Assembly (NCBI GenBank): GCA_947176055.1
Contig: CAMWPE010000048.1
Span: forward strand, 1 to 12,650
From: an uncultured Desulfovibrio sp.
GTDB lineage: Bacteria > Desulfobacterota > Desulfovibrionia > Desulfovibrionales > Desulfovibrionaceae
Reading direction: 5' to 3'
DNA length: 12,650 nt
A program made the position numbers and the translations under genes. Shown one piece after another: positions 1 through 6,995 of this stretch. Position 1 is the stretch's first letter. Each line of letters starts with the position of its first letter. A model generated the notes under the pieces. That model saw nothing but the letters and a program-made list of their open reading frames with translations, was not told the origin of the DNA and did no database searches.

Positions 1-947
1 GCGTGGCAGACTACGAGCGCGCCGTCGTCTAGAAGATAATGACTCACCAGGGAGCGCAGGAAGTCCTTGAGATCTTTTTTGAAGGCGGCGTCCTCTTTTT
101 CCAGCTCCGCGATTGTCAGCTCGAGACCATGCCCTATCCGGATATTTTTTCCCTCAAGGTAGCGAGAAAATTTGTCGTCATGGTTGCCCGGAACGCAGAG
201 CGCCCGGCCCGCGGCGGTCATGTTCATGACCAGGCGATAGACGGCCATGCTGTTTGGGCCGCGATCGCAGAGATCGCCCAGGAAGACAGCCGTCCTGCCT
301 TCGGGATGGCTTGCCGCGAAACCGGCTTCGTCGACTTCGTAACCCAGGGAGCGCAGGAGCTGGCAAAGCTCGTCGTAACAGCCGTGGATGTCGCCGATGA
401 TATCGAATGGGCCGCGCAGGGACGATTTGTCGGTCCAGAGCGGACGACGGACAATTTCGGCGGCGGCCGCATCCGCTGGGGAGAGGACATAAACCCGGCG
501 AAAGTTTTCCTTTTTCGCGGCCTTTAGCGCTTCCGGAAATTCGCGGCATTGGCGTTTTATCACTTTGGCGGCGAAATTTTTTTCAGGGCGGGCGGCGTTG
601 TTCGCCAGGCATTCCGCTTCGGGCGTGCCCAGGGCTACGAGACAGGCGAAGCAATTGTTGGCTTTGGCGAACTCGAGAGCCTGTTTCCTGGCCCATTTAT
701 TGAGGTTTGTGGCATCGATGACCGTCAGTTTGCGTCGATCCGCGCGTTTTTGAGCGACGCGGTAAAGGCAGTCGAAGGCATCCTCCGTAACGGACTGATT
801 CGTTTCGTCGCCGCCGATCATTTTCCGGAAATTGTCGGCGGAGAGGACTTCGTCCGGCGCGAAGATTTTCGCGGCCAGGCGGCTCTTGCCGGAGCCGGAG
901 GCGCCCATGAGCAGGACAAGACAGAAATCTGGCAGTTCCAGGATCAT
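1..947 (-). CDS. pnkp: Polynucleotide kinase-phosphatase (Pnkp), bacterial RNA repair, N-terminal part
   Basis: Reading the minus strand from the ATG at 947 gives 315 open codons running off the left edge, so only the kinase and part of the phosphatase domain are present. The kinase has a P-loop GASGSGKS at residues 15-22, an Asp at 38 in the position of the family's catalytic acid, and DATN at 78-81. The metallophosphatase follows with GDIHGC (185-190), GDLCDRGP (224-231) and GNHDD (254-258). The last visible residues, ending in His315, look like the start of the next metal-site histidine motif. In the family these domains are followed by an RNA ligase domain (total near 850 residues), which would lie outside the window. 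The known role is to phosphorylate 5'-OH ends, remove 3' or 2',3'-cyclic phosphates, and seal broken RNA. The start is supported by GGGAG at 958-962, ten bases upstream, and by the ATGA overlap with hen1. The identity is firm. Confidence 0.93.
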   Translation of the reverse strand, partial: MILELPDFCLVLLMGASGSGKSRLAAKIFAPDEVLSADNFRKMIGGDETNQSVTEDAFDCLYRVAQKRADRRKLTVIDATNLNKWARKQALEFAKANNCFACLVALGTPEAECLANNAARPEKNFAAKVIKRQCREFPEALKAAKKENFRRVYVLSPADAAAAEIVRRPLWTDKSSLRGPFDIIGDIHGCYDELCQLLRSLGYEVDEAGFAASHPEGRTAVFLGDLCDRGPNSMAVYRLVMNMTAAGRALCVPGNHDDKFSRYLEGKNIRIGHGLELTIAELEKEDAAFKKDLKDFLRSLVSHYLLDDGALVVCH

Positions 948-2254
948 TTGCGGAATACTCCCATCAGAGTCGGATATCCCGACGCGCCCGCCCTGTCGCC
1001 TACGCGGGACAGCTCGAGGTCATAGTCGTATTTATCCGCCCAGGCGCGACAAAAACTCGCGAACTCCGCCTCGTCAAATTCGCGTCTGTGGTCGGGATGG
1101 CGCATACAGCCTTCTTCCAGGAAGGGAAATTCGGAGTTGTAAGTCTTGTTGGGCGTTGTTACGACGAGCATTCGCGGTTTCGCGAAGCCCAGGATATTTT
1201 CCATGACGAGATCCGCGCGCTCCGGCTCGAAATGCTCCAGGACTTCCGAGAGGACGGCGGCGTCGAAGCCGGTCAGGCGGCGGTCTCGATAGAGGACCGA
1301 GCCCTGGAAAATTTCATGCTTGCGCCCGCCAAGTTTTTTACCGGCGATTTCGACGGTTTTTGGCGACGCGTCCATGCCCGCGACTTTAGAGTATAGGTCC
1401 TGACCGCGCAGGAAGTCGATCAGCGGGCCTTCGCCGCAACCCAGATCGATGACGGTTTTAGTGTCGCTATCGGCCAGAACGCGGCCTATGGCCTCCATGC
1501 GAAGGGCGCGCAAGGGAATTTTGCTCTCCTCGCGCTGCGCGAGCGCGTCGAAAGCCTCGAGCGCGCGGTATCGCAATTCCGGCGCGGGATGGAAGTATTC
1601 GTTGATGATCAGACGTTTTTCGGGATGAGTTTCCAGCCAGCCGCGACCGAAGCGGATGAATTTTTTCAAGCGTTCCTCGTCGATCCAGAAAAAGGAGCGT
1701 CTATCGAACACGGGAAGCAAAATATACAGGCGGGAGAGCAGGTCGCTCAATTTAGTCCGGGCGCGGATTGTCAGATTGCCGAAGAGATCGGCCTTTTCGG
1801 CGAATGGCCTGGCGAGATTGACGAAATTCGCCTCCCAGCCCATGGGCGCGAAAATTTTTCCGGGAAAATCCGGCCCGCGCCTGTTGGAAAAATTCGCTAT
1901 TTCTACAACGAAGTCATGGTTTTTTGCGGGAAGAGCCGGATGCTCCTCGCAGACGCCGCGCATGGCGGAGGAAAAGGCGCGGGAGATGGCCTGGGAGAGC
2001 AGGGAGGAACTCAAATAGCGGGCCGGGTTGACGAATTGAAATTCGCCGTCGCGGGCTTCGCATAGCGCATTCAACCCCTTTTCATCGACTTCCAGCAAGA
2101 GGCTGACGACGCTTCTTTCCTGCGAATAGTCCGGAAAAAAGACATAAGCGCGACCGAAGGAGAGCTCGAAAGATTGAAAACGGTCTGGACGCTTGCTTAA
2201 AAGCCAGCTCAAATCGGTCGCGTCCGGACCGGCGCAGGTTATGGTCAGCAACAT
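944..2254 (-). CDS. hen1: Hen1, 3'-terminal RNA ribose 2'-O-methyltransferase
   Basis: The 436-residue protein matches bacterial Hen1 in length and design. The N-terminal half (about 1-240) starts with the family-type segment around TDLSWLLSKRPDRFQ (13-27). In known homologues this half binds and activates the Pnkp ligase. The C-terminal half is a SAM methyltransferase with DLGCGEG (270-276) and the Hen1-specific metal-binding set: EVLEH (337-341), TTPN (366-369) and the two histidines of RHPDH (385-389). These residues distinguish Hen1, which uses Mn2+ to methylate the 2'-OH of the terminal nucleotide, from ordinary methyltransferases. The mark protects repaired RNA from being cut again at the same place. 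The start codon lies inside the end of the upstream 472-residue gene (10-base overlap), and the stop overlaps the pnkp start as ATGA, so translation of the three is probably coupled. No strong Shine-Dalgarno precedes this ATG, which fits coupling. Confidence 0.94.
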   Translation of the reverse strand: MLLTITCAGPDATDLSWLLSKRPDRFQSFELSFGRAYVFFPDYSQERSVVSLLLEVDEKGLNALCEARDGEFQFVNPARYLSSSLLSQAISRAFSSAMRGVCEEHPALPAKNHDFVVEIANFSNRRGPDFPGKIFAPMGWEANFVNLARPFAEKADLFGNLTIRARTKLSDLLSRLYILLPVFDRRSFFWIDEERLKKFIRFGRGWLETHPEKRLIINEYFHPAPELRYRALEAFDALAQREESKIPLRALRMEAIGRVLADSDTKTVIDLGCGEGPLIDFLRGQDLYSKVAGMDASPKTVEIAGKKLGGRKHEIFQGSVLYRDRRLTGFDAAVLSEVLEHFEPERADLVMENILGFAKPRMLVVTTPNKTYNSEFPFLEEGCMRHPDHRREFDEAEFASFCRAWADKYDYDLELSRVGDRAGASGYPTLMGVFRK

Positions 2255-3663
2255 ATTTTAGCCCGCGAATGAGCCGGAGACCGGCGCGTTTTCGTTGTTA
2301 AGGCGACTTGCCCGCTCCGGAATTTCCCGGCGAGCCGATCCAGGCGCCAGGTTTTAAAAAGGATCGCCAAGGCCGCGGCTTCGAAGCCAAGGGCCTGGAG
2401 CAGGGGAATTTTGGCCAGCAAGGCCAGAAAAAGGAATTGCCAGAGCAGGGGAGCGAATTTATGGATGAGGGCGATCATCCGGTTGAGTCCGCGGAAACAA
2501 CCTTTGGCGACGGCTTTAAGTCCGTCGGGTCCAAAGCGCATGGCTTCTTTCAGGGTTTTGACGGAGAGTTTGCCGGCCTTGCCCAGGGTTTCCATGGCGG
2601 CGACGGCGTTTTTGCCGCCGAATCTGAAAATATTTTTGCCGGCTTCGCCCAGCTCAAGGGCCATTCTGGAGAGGCCGGACGCTCTTTTAACTGTGGGAGC
2701 TGTTTCGGCTATGAGTCTGGCCGCGGCGGGATCTTTTACTCCCAGTTTTGCCACGTCGGCCAGGGACGACATCTTATCGGCGGCGAATTTGGCGATGTCG
2801 TCGATTTTCGCGAGATTTGTCCTGAAATAGGTTTTCCATTGACTTATGTCCGCCATTTTCATCGCTCCGCGGCCAAGATCGGCCAGTTTGTCCGTAAAGG
2901 ACGCGGAGGGAAGGGAGGATAAATTTATTGGCAAACGCTCGAAAAGACGCGCGTCCGCTATTTTTTTAAAGATCGGCCCGAACAGTTTATGGGTCGCATT
3001 TTTTAATTTGGGGTTCATGTATTTCAGGGCTTTTTTGACGCCCAGGGCGAGTTTTTTCACCGGCTCGCAGAGGGCGATTAGCCCGGCGGAGGCTCCGCCT
3101 GTGGGAACGGCGCCGATAGTTCCCGCCAGCTCGCCGAGGGTCATGGCAAGGCCAATACCGGCCAGTCCGGCGGAAAGGCTGTCCACATCCTTGCCTTCGG
3201 AATAATTTTTATATTCCCTGTAGAGATCCCGGACGTCGCCGACGCCGGTAAAGTCGACGGCTATGTCCGTAGCCTGGGCTACGAATTCGTCGCTCTCCGC
3301 GCCCGTGACGCCCCGCCAGGCGTGTTTGCCCTGCCGCAAGATTCCGGATAGTCCGCTTCTGCCATCATGAGCCTTATTCAGCAGTTCCCGCGTTTCTTTG
3401 TCCAGGCTTACGCCAGGAATGGAGGCGTAAAAATTGAGATATTCCTCCGCCGTCTTCAGGTGATCCTTCGCGATTAATTCTTTCGCGTAATTGGCGGGCG
3501 AAAATGTCAGCGCGCCTTTCAGCAACGGCAGAGCCTGATTGATTTTGGCGTAAAACAGCTCCGCGCACAGGCCGCCGATAAAGATCGTCAGGCTGATTTT
3601 CGAGATCAGGCCTAGCCGGGCGAATGAGGGAACAAAAGCCCAGACTATTTTTAAATACTTCAT
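2245..3663 (-). CDS. Unrecognised membrane-associated protein, first gene of the hen1-pnkp operon
   Basis: This 472-residue protein is not one I can name. It has a hydrophobic N-terminal segment (about 16-38), an unusual central stretch (132-200) and a hydrophobic C-terminal pair of segments (about 404-436). The central stretch begins TDIAVDFTGVGDVRDLYRE and passes into a glycine- and alanine-rich hydrophobic run, SAGLAGIGLAMT. Between 250 and 400 it is rich in Lys, Ala and Gly with short helical segments, and the tail after 436 is basic. The central pattern reminds me of glycine-rich hydrophobic modules found ahead of toxin domains in some large secreted proteins, and of anonymous proteobacterial membrane proteins, but this is only resemblance. 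No nuclease or other catalytic motif is evident. The start is well supported by AAGGAGGG at 3673-3680, nine bases upstream. The reading frame overlaps hen1 by 10 bases, so it is very likely expressed with the RNA-repair genes. Confidence 0.75.
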   Translation of the reverse strand: MKYLKIVWAFVPSFARLGLISKISLTIFIGGLCAELFYAKINQALPLLKGALTFSPANYAKELIAKDHLKTAEEYLNFYASIPGVSLDKETRELLNKAHDGRSGLSGILRQGKHAWRGVTGAESDEFVAQATDIAVDFTGVGDVRDLYREYKNYSEGKDVDSLSAGLAGIGLAMTLGELAGTIGAVPTGGASAGLIALCEPVKKLALGVKKALKYMNPKLKNATHKLFGPIFKKIADARLFERLPINLSSLPSASFTDKLADLGRGAMKMADISQWKTYFRTNLAKIDDIAKFAADKMSSLADVAKLGVKDPAAARLIAETAPTVKRASGLSRMALELGEAGKNIFRFGGKNAVAAMETLGKAGKLSVKTLKEAMRFGPDGLKAVAKGCFRGLNRMIALIHKFAPLLWQFLFLALLAKIPLLQALGFEAAALAILFKTWRLDRLAGKFRSGQVALTTKTRRSPAHSRAKICC

Positions 3664-3920
3664 GTTTTAAATCCCTCCTTACCCGTCCGGTTTCTCGTCG
3701 CGCGCTCGCGCGTCGATGACGTCCCTCCAGGCGCCCGCGGAGGAGCGACCAGCGAATATTAAATATAATATAATTTCAACTCGGGCGCAAGGCGGATTCG
3801 AGGCGGCGAGGGATTAAGAATCGGCCTTACGTAAAAATACGGACAGTGTAGGGAAAATATAGGCGCATTTAAAGCGCGCGTTGATCGGAAGCGCCGGAGC
3901 GGACGCGAAGGAGAAAAAGC
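3664..3920. other. Divergent intergenic control region
   Basis: This 257-base gap separates two divergently transcribed units. It holds the Shine-Dalgarno of the minus-strand gene (AAGGAGGG, 3673-3680), an AT-rich core at about 3756-3778 in otherwise GC-rich DNA, and the Shine-Dalgarno of the plus-strand gene (AAGGAG, 3908-3913). A second A-rich patch at 3831-3862 could hold a plus-strand promoter, but the hexamers are poor. I see no RNA gene here. Confidence 0.6.
3762..3790 (-). promoter_or_regulatory. Candidate sigma70-type promoter for the membrane protein-hen1-pnkp operon
   Basis: On the minus strand a TTGCGC (3785-3790) is followed after 17 bases by TATATT (3762-3767), inside the only strongly AT-rich stretch of the divergent intergenic region. 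The spacing is ideal and the matches are fair. It points toward the gene starting at 3663, giving a 5' leader of roughly 90 bases. The same AT-rich core also contains TATAAT-like words on the plus strand, so it could serve the divergent gene at 3921, but I found no convincing -35 there. Confidence 0.4.
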
Positions 3921-4217
3921 ATGGCATGGGATATCGTCGCCCTGTTTGGGGACCCGGCGGTCGGGAGCGCCAAAGTCGCGATGGGAGCGGTCAAGGCGAT
4001 AAAACGACAGGTCAATTTTTATCTGAAAAATATCGAATGGGGACGGATAGATTCGGAAGATCCGGAGGACAAAGATTGCCTGCTGATTCTTCGAATCGAG
4101 TTTTCGCGGTTTCAGGAGTCGCTCAACGATTCGATAAGCGAATTCGCCGACGCCGTCTTTACAAGGCTCGCGCTCTACATGGTCCAGCGCGGTTTCGTTC
4201 CGCTGAATGACGAGTGA
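3921..4217 (+). CDS. Small protein of unknown function
   Basis: This 98-residue ORF is preceded by a strong Shine-Dalgarno, AAGGAG at 3908-3913, seven bases before the ATG, which is the main reason to prefer it over the overlapping minus-strand frame. The product begins MAWDIVALFGDPAVG, is mixed in charge, has no signal peptide and no clear membrane segment, and contains a middle acidic stretch (DSEDPEDKD, about 44-52) followed by an amphipathic region rich in Phe, Ile and Leu. I do not recognise a family. It is divergent from the RNA-repair operon and is followed in the same reading frame by the ORF at 4251, with only one TGA and eleven sense codons between them. The pair may be two co-transcribed genes or one gene broken by a stop. 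Confidence 0.6.
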   Translation: MAWDIVALFGDPAVGSAKVAMGAVKAIKRQVNFYLKNIEWGRIDSEDPEDKDCLLILRIEFSRFQESLNDSISEFADAVFTRLALYMVQRGFVPLNDE

Positions 4218-4250
4218 GACATTGTTTATATTCTGAAAAAATACGGTTTT

Positions 4251-4547
4251 ATGACCTTGCGCGCGTCCAGCGAGCATGGTCGTCAAAAGGAGCTCGAAGA
4301 ACTCGCGGCGAAGGCGGCTGGAGAAGTTCCCGGCTGGAGCGAATTTTCGGTCCGTCTCCTTGCCAGCGACGAGAAAATGGGAGATCTGTTTCAGGTAAGC
4401 TTCGCCCTTAATGATTACCTAGTCGCGGCGGACAGGCGGCGAATGATGCTCGCCCAGTTTTTCCGGATGACAATCCCGGCGGCGGCCCGCGGCTTTATCT
4501 CCATTCCCCCGCCGGAATTTGACGAAGAGGAAGAAGGGGAAAAGTAA
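4251..4547 (+). CDS. Small protein of unknown function, in frame with the preceding ORF
   Basis: This 98-residue ORF starts at ATG 4251, but no Shine-Dalgarno is visible upstream; the preceding bases are A- and T-rich. The frame is open back to the TGA at 4215-4217 that ends the previous ORF, so a rare start (ATT or CTG) between 4218 and 4250, or coupling with the upstream gene, is possible. The product is soluble-looking, with a Lys/Glu/Ala-rich segment (about 10-24) and an acidic C-terminus (DEEEEGEK) after a Pro-rich patch. I do not recognise it. Base composition is like the neighbours. It may be the second half of one ancestral gene interrupted by a nonsense codon. Confidence 0.5.
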   Translation: MTLRASSEHGRQKELEELAAKAAGEVPGWSEFSVRLLASDEKMGDLFQVSFALNDYLVAADRRRMMLAQFFRMTIPAAARGFISIPPPEFDEEEEGEK

Positions 4548-4727
4548 AGGCCGCTCTGGAAAATTGAGTTTGCCGGGATTTATTTATACCCGCGAGTTAT
4601 TCATAAAAGAAACGGCGCGACCCGGATTTAGGAGGCGGGGCGACTTTTCCGGACTCAGGCGCGATTAAGCCAAAAAAAACGGGAATGACCGGATCATTCC
4701 CGCCGATAATCTTGTTAAGTCCGATTT
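4548..4727. other. Convergent intergenic gap
   Basis: Apart from the terminator at 4672-4702, this gap holds only weak hairpins, such as CGGG/CCCG around 4575-4593, which might end the plus-strand unit. No gene or RNA is apparent. Confidence 0.5.
4672..4702 (-). terminator. Intrinsic terminator of the psd-pssA-leu-iorB operon
   Basis: A perfect 9-bp stem (CGGGAATGA at 4680-4688 with TCATTCCCG at 4694-4702) encloses a 5-base loop. On the minus strand it is followed directly by eight T (the A-run at 4672-4679). It lies 25 bases past the stop of the last operon gene. The hairpin itself is symmetric, but only the minus strand has the U-tract directly after the stem, so it serves chiefly the leftward operon. 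Confidence 0.9.
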
Positions 4728-5351
4728 TTACAGATTCTTTACCGGATAGGGCACGGATTTCGCGCCCAGCTTCATGGCGGCGAGATTCGCCTCCGCGGTT
4801 TTCCCGCGAAAGACTTGCGAAATGGCCCGGCCCAGATACTCGATGGATATGGGTGTCAGGCCGGAGGCGCAAACGGCGCCCAGCAAGGCCGTAGGGCCGT
4901 ATTTTTGCGAGCCGGCCTGTTTGCCGAGCGCGTTGCAGGACATGAAATGGCTGTAATCGGCCTTCTTATGCGCTTTTGCCATGATATCCTCTATGTCGGG
5001 ATATTCCTCGTCGCCCACACAGACGCTCAAAGGCGGGATGGGATCCAGGCTGGAAAAAACCGCGCCGCCCGGCGCGAGATACGGCGCCGCGCGCAATGTT
5101 TCCAGCGGCTCGAAGCCCAGAACAATATCGGCTTCGCCAGGGGCTACGCGCGGCGAGCGCCAGCCGCCCAGCAACAGGCAGGATTCGACCACGCCACCCC
5201 GTTGCGCCATGCCGTGCACCTCGCCGGAGACGACTTCCAGACCGGCGAGCAACGCGGCTTCGGCGAGAATCCGGGTGGCTGTAAGCGTACCCTGGCCGCC
5301 CACGCCGACAAAATACAGCCGCGGGCATTTTCCCCTTATCCGCTCATTCAT
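4728..5351 (-). CDS. iorB: 2-oxoacid:ferredoxin oxidoreductase gamma-type subunit, IorB-like
   Basis: The 207-residue protein has the hallmark of the pyruvate/2-ketoacid ferredoxin oxidoreductase gamma domain: GVGGQGT at 16-22 near the N-terminus, then SGEVHGMAQRGG at 42-53, which is typical of the beta subunit of indolepyruvate:ferredoxin oxidoreductase. Length fits a complete IorB. With the IorA subunit (TPP and Fe-S clusters) the enzyme oxidatively decarboxylates aryl pyruvates to acyl-CoA with ferredoxin as acceptor, or runs in reverse. Here iorA is not adjacent; the gene follows leuB by four bases and is the last gene before the terminator. Its partner must be elsewhere, or it may serve another 2-oxoacid oxidoreductase acting on branched-chain 2-oxoacids. 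The second possibility is inference from its place in a leucine operon. Confidence 0.82.
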   Translation of the reverse strand: MNERIRGKCPRLYFVGVGGQGTLTATRILAEAALLAGLEVVSGEVHGMAQRGGVVESCLLLGGWRSPRVAPGEADIVLGFEPLETLRAAPYLAPGGAVFSSLDPIPPLSVCVGDEEYPDIEDIMAKAHKKADYSHFMSCNALGKQAGSQKYGPTALLGAVCASGLTPISIEYLGRAISQVFRGKTAEANLAAMKLGAKSVPYPVKNL

Positions 5352-5355
5352 GGCT

Positions 5356-6438
5356 TCAGGCCTGTTTTATTCTTTTAACCACTTCCGCGCCCATTTCCCG
5401 GCAACCGACGAGCTTTTTGCCGTCTTCCATGATATCCGCCGTACGGTAGCCGGCCTTCAGGGTTTCGCTTACGGCTTTCAGGATCGCCGCGGCTTCCGCC
5501 GGCATCTTCAGACCCGTCTCCAGAAGCATGGCTCCGGAGATAATGGTCGCCAGAGGATTGGCCTTGTCCTGACCGGCTATATCCGGAGCGGAGCCGTGGA
5601 TGGGCTCGAAGAGGCCGGGATTTTTTTCGCCCAGCGAAGCCGACGGCAACATGCCGAGCGAGCCGGTGATCGCCGCCGATTCGTCGGACAGGATGTCACC
5701 GAATATGTTGCCGGTGAGGATGACATCGAATTGAGAGGGATCGCGAACGAGCTGCATGGCGGCGTTGTCCACGTACATATGCGTCAGGCGAACTTCTGGA
5801 TACCGCCGGGCGACTTCGATCACCTTTTCGCGCCAGAGACGGGAGGCCTCCAGCACATTGCTCTTATCGATGGAGCAGACGATTTTGCGCCGCGTCATGG
5901 CGAGATCGAAGGCGATTTTCGCGATTCGTTCGATTTCATTCTCGTCGTAAATCATCGTGTTAAATCCCGTCCGGACGCCATCCCGCTCTTCGATGCCCCG
6001 CGGCTGGCCGAAGTAGATATCGCCGGTGAGCTCGCGAACTACGACCAGATCCAGTCCCCGCGCGGCTATATCCGGCCGCAGGAGGCAGGCTTTGGCCAGT
6101 TCCGGCCAGAGCGTGGCCGGACGAAGATTGGCGAAAAGGTCGAGAGCCTTGCGAATGCCCAGAAGGCCTTTTTCAGGCCGTTTGTCCATGGGCAGGCCGT
6201 CCCATTTTGGACCGCCGACGGCGCCCAGGTAAACGGCGTCGGCCGCCAGACAGGCGTCGATGGTCTTTCGCGGAAGGGGATCTCCTCCGGCGTCGATGGC
6301 CGCTCCGCCGATGAGGGCTTCCGAAAAGTCGATGGCGCAATTAAAGCGTTCGATGACGGCTTTTATACAAGCTACGCCCTGGGCCAGAATTTCCGGCCCA
6401 ATGCCGTCCCCGGGAAGCAGACAGATTGTTTTGTTCAT
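5356..6438 (-). CDS. leuB: 3-isopropylmalate dehydrogenase
   Basis: LeuB oxidises and decarboxylates (2R,3S)-3-isopropylmalate to 2-oxoisocaproate with NAD+, the third step of leucine synthesis. The 360-residue protein is full length. It opens with [10 protein letters not shown] (7-16) and carries [14 protein letters not shown] (135-148) with the substrate arginine and tyrosine. It has Lys192, Asp224, Asp248 and Asp252 for catalysis and metal binding, and ends the core with [18 protein letters not shown] (278-295), the NAD-binding segment typical of isopropylmalate rather than isocitrate dehydrogenase. It lies 23 bases after leuD and 4 bases before the iorB-like gene. The Shine-Dalgarno is weak (GGAT). 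Confidence 0.96.
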   Translation of the reverse strand: MNKTICLLPGDGIGPEILAQGVACIKAVIERFNCAIDFSEALIGGAAIDAGGDPLPRKTIDACLAADAVYLGAVGGPKWDGLPMDKRPEKGLLGIRKALDLFANLRPATLWPELAKACLLRPDIAARGLDLVVVRELTGDIYFGQPRGIEERDGVRTGFNTMIYDENEIERIAKIAFDLAMTRRKIVCSIDKSNVLEASRLWREKVIEVARRYPEVRLTHMYVDNAAMQLVRDPSQFDVILTGNIFGDILSDESAAITGSLGMLPSASLGEKNPGLFEPIHGSAPDIAGQDKANPLATIISGAMLLETGLKMPAEAAAILKAVSETLKAGYRTADIMEDGKKLVGCREMGAEVVKRIKQA

Positions 6439-6461
6439 GGATTTATCCGTATTTCTCTAAA

Positions 6462-6962
6462 TCATTTGTCGCCGGACAGGCGCTTGCCCACATAGCCGAC
6501 CAGGCCGCCGCAGTCGAGGATCTCCCGCATGGTGGGGGGGATTGGCTGGAATGGGATTTCGAGATCCTTCGTCAGATTGCGGAGCGAGCCCTTTTCCAGA
6601 TCGATTTCCAGTTTGTCGCCGTCGGCGATTTTATCGACTTCGTCGCCGATTTCCAGCAGAGGCAAACCCATATTAAACGCGTTGCGGTAAAAGATTCTGG
6701 CAAAGCTATGGCCGACGACGACCGGAATACCGGCCCCCAGAATCGCGATGGGCGCGTGCTCCCGCGACGAGCCGCAACCAAAATTGCGACCGGCCACGAG
6801 AATATCGCCCTTGTTTACGCGCTTGACCCAGTCCGGCTCGAGGCCGGCCATGCAGTTCGCGCCCAGCTTCGCGGGATCGGATGTTACGAGAAACCGCGCC
6901 GGAATGATGGCGTCGGTGTCAATGTGATCGCCTACCTTATGCGTTTTTCCTTGCGTTTTCAT
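6462..6962 (-). CDS. leuD: 3-isopropylmalate dehydratase, small subunit
   Basis: LeuD pairs with LeuC to isomerise 2-isopropylmalate to 3-isopropylmalate. At 166 residues it is the short, archaeal/anaerobe-type small subunit rather than the roughly 200-residue enterobacterial form. [15 protein letters not shown] (11-25) is the characteristic N-terminal segment, and the following loop confers substrate choice in the family. [14 protein letters not shown] (58-71) is the swivel-domain signature. CGGAG lies just upstream of the ATG as Shine-Dalgarno. It follows leuC after 33 bases. The homologous subunits of homoaconitase and dimethylmalate dehydratase look alike, but the flanking leuA, leuB and leuC settle the role. 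Confidence 0.95.
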   Translation of the reverse strand: MKTQGKTHKVGDHIDTDAIIPARFLVTSDPAKLGANCMAGLEPDWVKRVNKGDILVAGRNFGCGSSREHAPIAILGAGIPVVVGHSFARIFYRNAFNMGLPLLEIGDEVDKIADGDKLEIDLEKGSLRNLTKDLEIPFQPIPPTMREILDCGGLVGYVGKRLSGDK

Positions 6963-6995
6963 ACTTTCTCCGGACTGCGATTCGCTGGATATGGC

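Noticed and set aside
39..527. Plus-strand ORF of 162 codons, and others at 407-703 and 549-1025
   Set aside because: They lie antisense to pnkp, whose kinase and phosphatase motifs are unmistakable in the minus frame; they have no recognisable motifs.
4215..4217. TGA as selenocysteine joining the two small plus-strand ORFs
   Set aside because: The bases after the TGA are A- and T-rich with no hairpin of the bacterial SECIS kind, and neither half resembles a known selenoprotein.
3759..4286. Minus-strand ORF of 175 codons
   Set aside because: It overlaps the plus-strand ORF at 3921, which has a strong Shine-Dalgarno at the right distance; the minus frame has no ribosome site and would block the control region of the hen1 operon.
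4981..6495. Plus-strand open frame of 504 codons across the iorB-like gene and leuB
   Set aside because: It is antisense to two well-recognised genes and is rich in Arg, Gly, Phe and His in the manner of a shadow frame in GC-rich DNA; no ribosome site or motif.
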